This document shows positions 33,396 to 46,800 of a stretch of DNA of 64,000 bases, piece after piece. A model generated the notes under the pieces. The model was not told the DNA's origin. It saw nothing but the letters and a program-made list of their open reading frames with translations, and ran no database searches. The DNA is from Amphibalanus amphitrite. Lineage: Eukaryota; Arthropoda; Thecostraca; Balanomorpha; Balanidae. Where the stretch lies: positions 434,001-498,000 of the forward strand of contig NW_024881615.1 of assembly GCF_019059575.1 (NCBI RefSeq), written 5' to 3'. Each line of letters begins with the position of its first letter. Position 1 is the stretch's first letter. The position numbers were made by a program, and so were the translations under genes.

Positions 33396-36258
33396 TATCA
33401 CTGAAATAATTAAACAATTGGGTTAACTATTATTTAGATTCATGCCTTATGACTTTGATTGAAACTTATAGAAATAAATTATGACATACTCATTATTACT
33501 GGTCCACTTTGAATAAACACACTATGAATCATCAAGAAATACACTTTCTTAGCAGCTGAAACGTATCTATTCTACATAACTTGAAATTTAGAGTAACAAA
33601 AAAAAAAACACACCAAAAAACACAGCACAGTAATAGTCAGGCAAATGAAAAAGAAGATAATTTTTACACTTGCAGTGACATGGCATCTTTGTAACTAAGG
33701 CCTCACATTCACATTAACATGAAGGCTTACATGCTTTGAATGTGCTGTGAATTATTGGTGGAATTGATTATTATTTTTACCAAAGAATCATCCAAGATTA
33801 TTTCCCTCTTTTGCACCTCTTTATTTTCCCTCTTTTCTCTTTTAATATCGAAGAAACTCACAAAACGAAATCATGAAAAGAAAAAAAAACACATCATTCT
33901 AAGGTCAAGGTAGAAAAGTGAGATCACACAATACACATAGAGACTAATGATAATTCTTACAAAAAAAAACATTTATAAGTTACACCCAACCACTTGTTGG
34001 GTCAGGTAAGGTTATGTGGGGTATATAAGTAGATTTAGGTTGTAGGTTAGGTCGTAGGGTAGTTGTAAGTTGGTAGGTTGTATGTTGGTAGGGTGTAGGT
34101 TGGTAGGTTGGGTATTAGTATATATTAGGTCCGAGTGGACAATTGTGACGCTGTTGATACAAATATGTAACAGCAAAAATTTTAGGTTTTAGGTTAAGTT
34201 AAGTTGTAGGTTTGTAGGTTTTAGGTTTTAGGTTGGTAGGTTTGTAGGTTAGGTTAGGTTGTAGGTTTGTAGGTTGTAGGTTGGTAGGTTGTAGGTAAAT
34301 AGGTAAGGTTAGGTCAGGTTTGATTATGTTTTTCTTTTATTTCCAGGACATATAAGTATCATTTTTGGATTCAGGATGTCAAATAATGTAAGAATATGAA
34401 AACTTTATCTTTTAACAGTCACTCGGACTTAATGTATACTTTTACCGGTAGGTTGTAGGTTGGTAGGTTGTAGGTTGGTAGGTTGTAGGTGTAGGTTGCA
34501 GGTTGGTAGGTTAGTAGGTTAGTATGTATGGTTAGGTCAGGCTAGATTAGGTTTTTTATTTCTGCTTGTATTGTATCCAATTTTTTAAGCATTAAATGAT
34601 TGTATGCCGTATGGACAATTGTCTAGGTTGATACATGGCTTGCAACAATGTCAATATGGTGTTGTTTTTACTTATTCAATTTTGAGCCCAGGGTGCAAAA
34701 GAGGGTTTTGACCTCATCCAATGCTACACAAAGTTCACATGCATAATATTTCAAACACCACAAAAATATGGCAAAGTAGGTACCTACCTACCTGTAGGAG
34801 CAGCAGCTCGGGTCAAACAACGTGGCGCTTTGCCTTTATGATAGCTATAGGTACTCTGCCTGAGTGCTGCAGTGCGGTAAGTGAGATGACAGGTGCCTTA
34901 TCTGGTTGGCCACACACACTACACACATGCATATACATTTATCAGTTGGTACCTTATCTGACCAGCCTCTGTAACAGCTAGGATGATGCAGAATGCCGAA
35001 TGCGGACTGTGCAGATCTTTGTGCAAATGATCAGATCAAGTGAACAGCGCAACTTCACGGCCTCTTGGTTTGGTTTGGCGACCTGCCTCGCCTCAGGCAA
35101 TTTTGAACTGATTGTTACAGTGTTTTTGATTTTTTTTCCGTAAAACAGTGAAATTACAAATTAAAATAAAATGACACAACCAAGGCCGACTAGTATATAG
35201 GGCCTTGGGCCGACAGACTTCTCTCCCCGAAAGAAAACCCGCGCGTAGGGCAGACAAATAAATGTCACAGCTGCGCCAGTAATGTAACAAACAATCTTTT
35301 ACCGGATGCTGCCACTAAATAAGGAATGCCTTAGATTTATGGATACGCAGACAAGATGTTTGAATGTAGTGTTCATTCTACATGGAAATACTTCAAATAA
35401 AGTTATGTTCCAATAATTTTCTGGTTTTCTACATAAAATGATACATATCATCAAAGATATCATCAATAAATTGGTGAAAAGGCATATTTTAGGGATGGCT
35501 TATTGATCGACGACCGAATGAAAAGTACGGCAGTTATCAGGATGAACTATTAAAATATTTTTCGGGTAAATTCTTCAAATTTACTTTTCATTGGCAAGGA
35601 TCATGTATTTTATTCATGACCAGAGAATACTGTGGAAAATGGCAAATAATGGGATAATTTCTTTTTACAGCAAACGAATTTTCATGTTCATTTTAAGTTA
35701 AAATGATCATATTTGATTAATCTAAAACATAATTTTCGCTCAAATTGCCTAAAAAGCAGAACTGTAGAATGATACTAAAATATCTTATATCTAACAGCTG
35801 TAAGGTGAATTGAAATATCACATGACGATAGTCATTACAGCAAACCTTGAATCGCCCTTCGTAATTGAAATTCTGGGTGGTGCCCCGTTGGAGAACGTCG
35901 GGGCTGGGGATCGCCTGTTATTTCCTTCCGGAGTCGTTTTCATCAGGTACGAAATATTCTGATACCTATTCATCAAATATTTGTATGTTTCACAAACAAA
36001 TCTCCGCTAAAAATGTCGAAAATTTCCGTAATTAAGTATCTGGCACGAATGTGGCGCACTTTTGTCTGCGTGTGATATCGACACCTGTTGCTCATGATTG
36101 CCTTTAGGTCTGATGATTTGATTATTTGTTTGGGATGTTTACAATTATTATAAAATTATGACAGTATTCTCCTGTGTACTTAACAAAATACTGTCAGTTT
36201 GGTACAGTTTAAATGGTACGGCTGACATTGTGCCTGTCTATTTCTCAACCTGTGTCCT
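33221..36258. other. DONSON start side and AT-rich spacer to moesin
   Basis: The DONSON start exon has a 3' splice site ending at 33401 on the minus strand (aattatttcag), so a non-coding first exon must lie upstream, within this AT-rich spacer; I could not place it. A telomere-like minisatellite occupies 34000-34560. No other gene is seen. Confidence 0.35.
34000..34560. repeat. Degenerate GTAGGTT/TTAGG-type minisatellite
   Basis: Two blocks (about 34000-34325 and 34445-34545) are made of irregular units such as GTAGGTTGGTAGGTTGTAGG and TTAGGTTAGGTT, all G/T-rich on the plus strand. The core TAGGT resembles the arthropod telomere repeat TTAGG, but unit length drifts between 5 and 11 bases. 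It is interrupted by unique AT-rich DNA. Confidence 0.85.
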
Positions 36259-36984
36259 CAGTTGGGGAAACTACGAGGAGCCAAACAAAAATTGGATTAG
36301 CCTATCAGCGGCTGGAGTGGGCGGGGCGATGACCATATATGGTCATAAAATCAGACAACTTCATCTTTTCAATGAATTTCAGCATTCAAATGAAAAAATA
36401 AGGCATAATAATGTTTTTTAACCACACAAGACCTACACTCACCCGGTGCATAATTAACTGGCGGCTCTAAATCGCAGAGTTACAACGCAAGGTCAAACCG
36501 TGATCGGCAAATATGGCGGATTGAAACAGACGCGCCAAGAAATGTAAGCAGTACCGTGGTTTAAAAATGCCACTATTTTTATTATTTTGTTTATGGTTTT
36601 TCTAATTGTAGTTAAGTTATTATTTTAGAATTAAATATTTTTGTTTATTGTAATTAAATTAAGTCTTTTAACAATTTTCTTTCATAAAACCAATCCATTT
36701 ATTGAATGGCCAGCTGATTGTGACGCCCAGAACCTGCAGAAAAGCCGTTTTCCTATCGCCATTTTCGAGTCAATTCGCCGAATGTAATCAAATCACACTA
36801 ATTCCTAGTGAAAAATGGAAGCCTTTTCTCTCCAATAAGTGGACGCGATACCGCAAGTACCGGCTTGTTATACCGTTTTTCACCCTTAGTAGCGGGGGCT
36901 GCATTTATGCCCATATATGGTCATCAAAAGTCCATTTATTGACCAATCAATTTTTTGACATTCGCCTCGTAGTTTCCCCAACTG
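36259..36984. mobile_element. 726-bp element with CAGTTGGGGAAACTACGAGG inverted ends
   Basis: The 20-base end CAGTTGGGGAAACTACGAGG is perfectly repeated in inverse at 36965-36984. The flanks share TCCT (36255-36258 and 36985-36988), a possible 4-bp target duplication. Inside, ATGACCATATATGG occurs on the left and in inverse near 36909. Two open frames of 87 and 108 codons cross it but show no recognisable domain. Confidence 0.65.
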
Positions 36985-36988
36985 TCCT

Positions 36989-37811
36989 GTGGCCATGTCA
37001 GACGTGGTCAGGTTCCTTAGAGAACTGATGAAGAATGGTCTTTGTGGATGTTTGGTTCAATACTGCTCTACTGGTCCTAAATATTTTTGAATCTGTTGTT
37101 AGATTTTGACTGGTCAGTTTTATCCCAGCAATAATTCAGCTGTGTTAGAAAATATAGGTACCTAGGTAGTAGGTATCTATCTGTCTTGTTAGGAGGAATG
37201 GTTATCTGGAATCATAGAAAGCAGTATAAAGGAACAGTTGCCATGCAATAATTGTATTGTTTGTGCACAGAAATTATACTGGTTTAGCAGAGCATGATAA
37301 TTTATCTAAATATAAGGTTCTGAAATATTTCAACATTTAAAATGAAATAAATGTGAAAATGCTGTTCAGTTAATTGGGTACTTACATCTCAATGGAATTC
37401 ACAGGTTCTTTGCAAGCTGTTGCCCAGAAATGTTCTCTCACCTGGTTCTCTCACCTGGTAGGGTTCTCCTTGCCTAGCAGCCTTTAGGATATGGTAGCAG
37501 ACATGATGGGAACCCATGATCAAACGACACACCAGTTCACCAACAAACGTTGCCTGTTGCTATGATTGGGATAGTAGTTAGTACTGAAGCTACCACAACC
37601 TTCTGACCAAGTTGATTTAGCATTTCCTAATATTGAAACTAATTTGGTTTTATACTGTTTTTTGTAGGTAATGACCACTTACCAGGATTGTCAAGGTTGA
37701 TGTTGGTGTAAGTGGGAGATGTTTCTCCATAGGTAAGTTGCAGTCTCAGTTTGTCTTGTTTTGCTATAAATAACTTTATTAATTTTTACTGATGTGTAAT
37801 TCTTTTTACAG
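36989..37811 (+). other. Upstream flank / 5' intron of moesin
   Basis: AT-rich DNA. The acceptor tctttttacag ends at 37811, so the moesin start exon is internal to the transcript and at least one non-coding exon lies upstream, not placed. No other gene is seen. Confidence 0.4.
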
Positions 37812-37838
37812 AACTCCTGGAAATACAAAGCTGCCACC

Positions 37839-40800
37839 ATGCCTAAAGCGGTGAGTACTCTTCAGTAGCATCTTATTGGGACTATGCCACCCTATTGATC
37901 CTTTGGTGTTTTCACATGTGGTTGACAATGGAACAGTGAAGCGAGTCCAGTAGCGCTCGCGTGCGGTTATATGTTGCTGAGATGTAGGCTGGCGCCGACA
38001 CAGCGTCCTTACAGAGGGGGCACATGCTTCGCTGCGAGTCGGAGACCTGCCTGGGCCGACCTGGTGGCCTGGACTCGTCATATGGGGCCGGCATGGGCTG
38101 AGCTTAGAGATGTATCTCCGGCCGATCGTACTGGCCCAGTTATTTCCACGAACGGAGACGTGGCCGTGACGACCGGAGGCGTTGGCCGCCGGTACTGCGG
38201 CCGGTGCGGTGTCGGCTTACGGCGCGGTCGGTGCGGCCTGGACCGGGGAGGGACAGGGAGGGGCGCGGGTCGGCCCCTGCCGGCTGCGGACCGCCGGCCG
38301 TGCGGCGTGCAGTGGCGCCGACTGGATGCGCGCCGAACGGGCGTCGTGGGCCCGCTGGGCACCGCGACGCGTGCGTGATTTGTTATCGGAGCACTTCTGC
38401 CTCGGAAGGACTCTCGTATACAATAATGGTGGGGGACAGTTCTTGTCCGAGTGAGGGTTGGAGTACGTAGAGAGCTACGTTGGCTTCTACCATATGGCTT
38501 CATGGGGCTTTTTTAGGGTAGAACACCAAATAAGGGCTATTTATGCTTGATATCCGTACTTATCTCCTCGTTTCCTTTCATACATTAAGACCGAGGTCCC
38601 TGATGACTCCAACTGCACGAAAACCATCACTCAGCTTGTGCTCGTCCCTACACGTTGTTCGACATTGATTCTGTTGGTGGACGGTGCTGGCAGCACGTGC
38701 TCTGCATTTAGAGTTGGCCGACAGCCCTGATCAGAGAGCGGTGGGAGTGCTCCATTCTGAGCAACATCCCAACTAGTCAGCTGTTTGCACGGCTTGGCCC
38801 GCGCCGGCGGCCGGATCATATGCGGACAGCATTAATCATCGGTTTCCGATCCGCTTCATCCTCTGACTTTGATCTTATTTGCGTCATTGATTTTGGATTA
38901 AATTCATCTTGTTAGCGAGATGCAGCCTCGTGCTGAGCGTGCTACTAAGGATTCAATCATGCGGGGTATTACATTTGGCGCAACGGAAATGTGGTCAGAT
39001 TTACCCTATTAATGTTTTACTGAGCCAGCGCTGCCAGATACGTAGACATGTCAACAGTAGCCAATTTGCAGTAAACCTGCCACTGCTTCGTAGTCCTGTC
39101 AATCCAGTAACTCTCTTTCCTGATCAGTGATCACTTCTGTCCAGTTTTAGCTATTCAACGAAAGATAAGTTTTATGGACGATGATATCGTTTAGAAGTTA
39201 TCACCAACGGAGTCACGCCTGTGCCCAACTGCCGCGTCACCCTCGGCTGGGTCAGTCAGCTGTCAGCCTGACCCACCGTCGGCAGTGGCTCCAGCCCGCC
39301 ACCGGTACCGACCCGGCCACTTTCCGACGCACGCGCCGTGCCCGCCCGTTTAGCACACAAAGCTGGGCCGGGGCCGAGCTCGTGCCGGTACATGGTCGGA
39401 GGCAGTCACCACCCACCCGCCCCTCCCCGCCCGGGACGGGGGCGGCTGACGCTGACCTCACCCACGAGACGGTCGGCGCCGCTCGGGGCGGTCGAGTTCG
39501 ACTAATATCAAGTTCAGCAAGGGCGGAATACGGACTGGCAGTCGGTGCCATTTGGGAAGAGTGTAACTTTTACTACCTGTAATAGATATTTCGGGCTGAA
39601 GTTCGGCAGTTCATATTCAAAGGATCGTCATTTGGGTGAAAAGGAGGTTCTCGGACCCGAATCGCTGCACTCTGTGGCCTGTCGACAGTCAGGGTTCGCT
39701 TGTATCCGCATTGGGCGGCTCGGCTGGCGCGGTCGCCGGGCGGTGGGCGGCTGCTGCACGCGGCTCTCCCGGCCGGCCAGCGAGCGCCTGAGGTAAACAA
39801 ACGGCGCCGTGGGAAGTGCGGTGTGCCGCGCTCGGCCGGCGCCTGCACTGTGTACGGCGCCGCTGGCAGACGGAGCGCCTCGATCCGACTGATCTATCCC
39901 TGGCCGCCGTCCCCGACCACGCCACGGACTGCCGCGGCGCCAGGCAGAGCTAGCTGCTCGGACGAATCCTGCGTTATTGGAGGATACTTGGCTCTCCCGG
40001 TCTGCTCTCCTGGTAATCGGCCTCCGTTCACGCCGACTGATCCAGTCAGTGTTATCCAGTCTGATCCAGCCTGGACGCTCTGAACGTGTCTGACGGCGTT
40101 AGGTGCCGGCCACACGGTGTTTGCACTCGTTAGCAGCGGTGTGCAGACTGCACTGACCGGTGTCGGTTGTGCTGCCGCCAGCTGACAAGTGGCACGTAAT
40201 ATTGCCGCGATGACGGACTGACTGACAGCGCCTGCTGCGCCCGGGGCGAGTGAAGATCGCTACGAATGTTTGATCGAATACTGCTACGTTTTATCGGATC
40301 GTACTGGGTTGAACGTCTGCTGGATAAAACGAGACAAAATTGTTCGATTCTAGATAAAGTCTATCATATCAGCTGCTAACCGTTATTTCCTGTAGCTGGT
40401 TCGACTCGGCAGTCGACCGCTCTTGTTTTCTGTAGTACACCTCTCTGTCGCGCTGCATCAGCCCCGTTCGTCGGCGGATACACTCGTCGGTGCACCTGAG
40501 TTTCCTGGTGGCTGCCATCGCCCGAGTGCGGTATTTATGACAGGCTCGCTCATACTGACGTGTCCGGATGGCACCGGCCGGGCGGGCCGTCCTCGCGCGC
40601 CGGCCGCGACACGTCACGCGGCCGGCATCTGTGTGACGCGCGCGCGTCACGTCACGTCACCGAGATAGTGCGTGCGACGCTCGTGGCTTGTCGCTGCTGA
40701 TTACGACACGGCGAGGCCGTCCTTTGGTGTGCCAAAGTTCCTCGGCGCGTATCGGAGGCCTCCTGCAGCGCCGACACTGTTCTGAGAGGCTCTTAGCGGA

Positions 40801-43800
40801 TTGTAGCTTCTCAAATGACTCAAAGTCAGACTGAGTCAGTGATATCTGACTCGAGAGTGCAGGCTATGGATGGAGGCCGAGGGGCTAGAATTATAGATGA
40901 ATAGCAGTCGAATCTATGCAAATCTGGTACAATGCCAGTGATAGGCCGACCGATATGTCCGTCGACTCCGTCCGTCAGGCTGTCAAAGGAAGGCGACTGG
41001 CGGCACAGCCCCACCCTGGTCACGTGGCATAATGCGTATGGGCGCACACGACGGCGTCTGCGCCTGTGTGTCGGCTACACAGTGTCGCCGACACCACAGT
41101 GTCGGCTACTGAAGGCCAGTATGTGGCTGACTGACGCGATACTGCCGTTTCTGGGTCAAACCTGGCCAGAGTATATCGGATGCCCAGTCGAGCCGTATTT
41201 GTTGTATTCTGTGCGGGCGGCCCGGCCCTGAGCGGCCATTGGGGGATGCGGCGACACGCGTGGCGCGGCGCCCGGGCGGGGCGGCCGGCTGCTCTCTGGC
41301 CGCGCCGAGCAGAGATGGATGGCGGATAGCGCTGCAGCTCTGACAACACGGCCTCTGTGTGCCGCCGCCGCTGACAGACGCAACGCCGCCGTCCGCGCCC
41401 GGCCACCGCTGACTGATGACCGTTTTTCGATCCGGGGTGCGGGTGTCCCCTGCTCCACCCCTCCGGGCGCCCCGTCCTCCCACCCCGTCAGTCGGCGTCG
41501 GCTGAAGGCTGCGGTCTGGTTTTTGCCGTCGGGCTCTGTCGTCGCGGTGCTGCTCGGTCGGTATGACTCGGCGCCGCTTCTCTGTGTCCTCTCAGCGGCT
41601 TCTCTGCGTCCCCCGCCGCGGCGCGGACTGGGGGACTGGTGTGGGTCATCCACCGCATTCAGTTTCTGTATGACTCGCCGCTGCCGGTCTGGGGCGAGTG
41701 GCCAGCGCGAACCCCTCCCTACCTCCCCCGCAGTATGTCAGTGGTATGCCCTATCTGGGCGGCGGCTTCAACTCGTGACACTGACGCACTAATCCTGTCT
41801 ATAATCTGTACCGAGAGGTCGCGTCACCGCGGTGGCAGTGGGGGTTCATGCGCCGAAGTGGGACGGGACGCCGATGGGTGGGGTCAGGGGCAGCGTCACC
41901 CATTCGCCTGAATCGGTGCACCCATCACTCCCCGGTCAGAGTCGCTTCCTGGTTCCCGCTGCAGAACATGTATAGGGAGGGTACAGAGAATGGACGGGAT
42001 GGTGCCCCGGACGTCGACTGCCACACAACAATGTCAGTTGTCACTGTGGTTGGTATCAGCCACAGGCTGGCCTCGTGTGAGGCGCAGTTCGGGATCAGAC
42101 CGGCTGTGCCAGTCGCTGATGTTACACTTCTGACCACACTGGTAGCTGGTTTGATCGCTGGCGGGTTCTGGTCCAGTGCAAAGTACTGCGATGGTGATTT
42201 GAAATCGACAAGTTTCGGATGAAGGATGTGTACCTCTTTGTTTTGCCGCGTGGAACGATCTGATTCCGCAGACTACCCGATGGCAAGCTTTATTCGTGCT
42301 AGTGAATGTATTTGACTTTTCAAGCAAGACCCCACTCCACGGACGAAGTGTAATGGCGGTGTCCACCGCCGCACTGAGCTCCCACACTATTCTCCTTCCG
42401 TATCATGACTGCGTACGATGCTTGCTCATTAGAATTCAGCTATTGCTTTATTCAAGCTTCAATGCAAGTGTCCTTGCAAGCATTTTGATGAGTGGGCTGA
42501 CCCAGCGGCCCAACACCTTGAAGCAAGGTAAACAAATGAAGATAAGCGTAGACGCTCCAATGACACTCATCGGCAAAGTCATCTTCTTTTGAGACGAATG
42601 ACTTGCCGTTTGGAATGGCGGCCATCTCGATTTGGTTCATGCCAATGTTGAAAGAGCTTCGCATGACTGCCTTTTTCCCGCATGTTTCTAGAATAGAACG
42701 ACCTTGCCTGGGCGGTTGGTGACGTAGTTTTTACACCGGTTAACCCGGATCACGACCGCATGCAGCCTTGACGTCAGGTGCTGTGTGCGTGCTGCCGACG
42801 GTGATCGGTGCCATGCGCCGCGCGCTCCCCGCTCATCATGAGCGTGTTGCGATCATGAGTGGTCTTCCTGAGCTCGGTCGACACGGACTGTGATGCGGTG
42901 GACCGACGAGAGCTCTGTGCGAACTGCGAGACGGCGGTCACGACTCACGTATGACCTGACCATCATCACGGATGACCTGGTCATCGTCACGACTAGCCGT
43001 GCTACGCTGATACCTCGGTCACGGCGCCATTCCGTGATATTGATGACGGCAAGTCGTATGAGAAAGGTAGACGTTCGATGTTTTGCCACGGAAATCTCAG
43101 CGTCGCACTCTTCACCATACTGAAACGTTGCGGTTGTGTTTCCTGCTGAAACTGTCTGAACCTAATGAATGAAGGCTCGTAGTCGTGTCGTGCTCCATCC
43201 TCGTAGGTTGTGACTAAGTGTTGTGACGAAATCCCAGAACCTCGGACTTGCCGCCAGCGCCGGGAGCTGGTTCCGCCTTTTCTTTCTGCCGCTGCACTTT
43301 TGCCTCCGTAACTATTATTGAGGAGGGCTTCAGTCGCGTCTCCCGGGAACAAACAGGAAAACGGCACAAAGGGGACGTACTCCAGCCACTTTCCTGTCAG
43401 ACGGTGTGCCAGACTGACACGCAACGGTGGAAATCCACGGCCAGTGAGACACGTGGCCAGGGAGACCACCACTGATTCCACAATTGGAATTTGATTTCTT
43501 TGGGTCGAGATGACCGTAAGCTGTTATTGCTCGAACGTTTTCCAACGTCAGTTGGTGTTGGGGTGATTGACGGTGGTCTCGGTGATACCCGACACTGCAG
43601 GGTCAGCCCGTGTGTAACTGACCTGCCCAGCGGTCACAGGGGCCACATGGCTGACGGGGCACCTGACCTCACCCCGGGTGGGTGGTCAGTGGGAGCAGCT
43701 GCAGCTCGTGGACCCGGGACCACCTGCCGTGGGGTGAAAGGAGCGCCACAGTACCCTGGGGAGGAGCCGGACTGTGCCGGCGGGCAGAGCACCGCCGGCG

Positions 43801-46800
43801 GCCGCCCGGCAGGTGGAGGGGCGGCGCCTGCCGCGGCCAGCAGCGCTGGAAGGGGTACAGCCAGGTGGAGGTGGGGGAGGAGCCTGGCCGGGCGGCGCTG
43901 GCCGTGACTATCGCGGCGCGCCAGTATCGCCACCGGAGCTCAGCGGTGCCGCCTGTCGCGCGGGCGAGCCGGTCGAGTGCGCGAGCGACCGTGTAGTCAG
44001 CGAGTGAGGTGCGGCCGCAGACCACGGCCTGTCACAACATCGTCTGCCAGAGCAGGCGCCAGGTCGCCAACATGGTGCAACACGTACGTATCATCGCCAT
44101 CGGACGGCGGCCCGGGTGTCGTAAGAGGTGCTTTACGGTTCACTTCCTTGCAAGACAACGTTCTGGTTTGAACGCTTACATTCGAATGACAATTGTGCCC
44201 TACTTGAGGCATTGGCAGTGAAGTGGCAGAGATGGGTTATTGTAAGGCATTTATTTTTCTTGCAAGGGAAATCATAGTACTCTCAGAAACTAGCGGCGCA
44301 ATCCGTTGTGATTCTTGTGATCACAATGCTTGCTAATTTTATGCCTTCCCTTTCCTCGGGATTTCTTACAGGCGTGCCCCGGTTTTTAAGCTGGTGGTCA
44401 ACATGCTTAGAGAGTGATTCATGAGTGTCATGAGACTGATAAATAATGATCTTTGAAGACACTTGTCGCTGAAGAATCGAGAACAGTGTAACCGAGTTAA
44501 ACTGTCAATGATTTAAGCAAGCTACACTGTATTTGAAAAGCCTCTGCTTTAAATGTCTCAGCTGTCTCTGCTTTATCACGTGAAAACTGATAACTGTTAC
44601 ATTTACAATGTTTCTTATCTGCAAGTGGCAAATATACATTTGCCGCTACTTGAATCGTTGCCGATAATTCTGATAACGTAAACCACCTGAGACGTCGTTG
44701 AACTTTGTGCGGTAGGGGAGAGTGGGGCAAAGCGGCCACCCTAACGTTTCTAACGATGCCGACGCTTGATTTTTAAACTTGGAAAGATTCTTTCTATACC
44801 AATGTGATCCCTATTAAATTGTCTTTTATTCCAACTGCGTTTCATTTCCAAAGGCGTTCACATATGGGAGATATTGACAAAACTTTAAACCTATAGCATA
44901 TTGGCCACTTTGCCCCATCCCTGAGGCAAAGCGGCCACTGGCGACTTCTCAAGTCCCGATATGAGAAACAGAATAGTTGCCTCATGCACGACTAGGGTAT
45001 TTGATGGTGACAAGGTTTAAGGGAAGATGGATGTTTACTTTGTTATCTTCCCACCTATTGCTAAACAAAGAAAGAATTTTCTTGGAAAAACATTTAATTG
45101 CATAATTTGGTAACTCATGTAACCGAAAAGTGGCCAAGATGAATGCATGACGACACATTTGAATATAAATGATGTTTTTATCCAGATGGAAACAACTTAT
45201 GGCCAATTGGGGGCTGGCCACTTTGCCCCGGCCGCTTTGCCCCGCGCATACCGTCCGAGACAAAAATATTCCAGCTCAGCTATTAGTGGGGTAAAAAGCA
45301 TTAAAATTGGTAGAAGGCATGTACGATAACCACGCAATGCATGGACAAAAACGCTTATAAAAATTCCAAACGGTTATGGAATAAAATAACATTTAAAAAT
45401 TGTAGACATAATTGGTAACCTGGCAAGAAATGCTTTTCCGTGTTTCACAGAACAATGGCGATGGGCCTGAAACTCCGGACTGGCTCATTCGAACGACCGC
45501 AAAGAGAAGTATAATTGGAAATCATAAATTGGAACTGACGCCAGCTGTGGAGGGCTAAAACGATGGATGGCCGCTTTGCCCCGGGTGGCCGCTTTGCCCC
45601 ACTCTCCCCTACTGTTTCTGCTCTATCAGCTCCCTACACGGGCTGTGCAGTTCCCTCGAGCTACATCCACCCTCGATCATTGTCTCAACTATCGTAGTTC
45701 CCTCCTCAAGGCTCGATATTTCGTATGCATGATGACGATGCGTTAGGCTCGCACGGACCCACACGATTGCATTATCTGGGAAATTTGTGCTCTCTTCAGA
45801 GCTCATATTGACTCCGTATCTTTCACCGCCGAGAAAGTGAGCGTCGGGTTCCCCATGACCAACGCTTTCTGTTGTGTGAATGTGGCCTCTGTCAGCTGGC
45901 GGCAGTTGTGTGGAGGTCTGCGCTCCGTCAGTGAGCTCGGTTTCACTCGTATGCACGGCTGTCTATGTCCACTCGGGCGCCGCTGTGTGAATGCTCGCCG
46001 CGGGTCACGGCCCCACAGTCTGCCCGTCTCCTCTCTCCCTTTGGAGATGGCGACAGCCTCTCGCTCTGCGGACCCTCCTCTCGCTGAGTCGCTGCGACTG
46101 CCGAGCGCCCCCGGAGGCGGAGCCGCGGTCACAGGCGGACCCACGGCCCGGCTCCTGGCCTCGCTGGCTCTGCTGCTCGCACCGCCGCTGCATGCTGATG
46201 AGCCGGCCCGAGTGAGCAGTTTGTCGCCCTGCCGACCCGAGCCGGCCCGCCGCTCGGCGTGGCGGCACGATTACCACAGGGCAGCGTGCTGGGGATGCCG
46301 GCTCGGGACGGGTACTTAGATCCTCACGACCGGATATCGCCGGGAGCCGGCGGCACGACAAAGACGGGTCTGCGGTTCGACCCGGCCTCGCCGACCGGGG
46401 CAGGTGGTGGCCGGCAGACAGACCCTTCCTGTGCGCCGCCGCTCGGCCCGCGCGGCGCGGCACGGCGCGTCTTTTGAATTTCCAAGGTCGTGCCGGCGCG
46501 GCGCGGCGCTCCAGATGGTGGCTGAGTCACACCACAGCGCGCGCGGCTGACTCATTCACGGGGTCTGCGGTGCGCACCGGTTCCCGGGGCAGTGGCGGCG
46601 CCGCGGCTCCGGGGTCCGCCGCCGGAGCTGCACCCGTGCTGTCCGCTGGAGACTGATGGAACGGACAGGGCGGAGCAGCGGTGGGTGGTTGGTCACTGGT
46701 CACCCGACTCTGCAGCGGTGCCTCCGACCCAGGCCGACTAGAGGAGCGGCCGGGCCACTGCGGGGGCGTATAGGCCGCGGTGACTGAATCAGAAGGGATG

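Noticed and set aside
36158..37028. Two short plus-strand frames (87 and 108 codons)
   Set aside because: They cross the ends of the 726-bp inverted-repeat element and show no transposase or other motif.
45837..46319. Open frame with a signal-like stretch ([15 protein letters not shown])
   Set aside because: It lies in a GC-rich moesin intron island with several open frames at once, has no good start, splice partner or domain.
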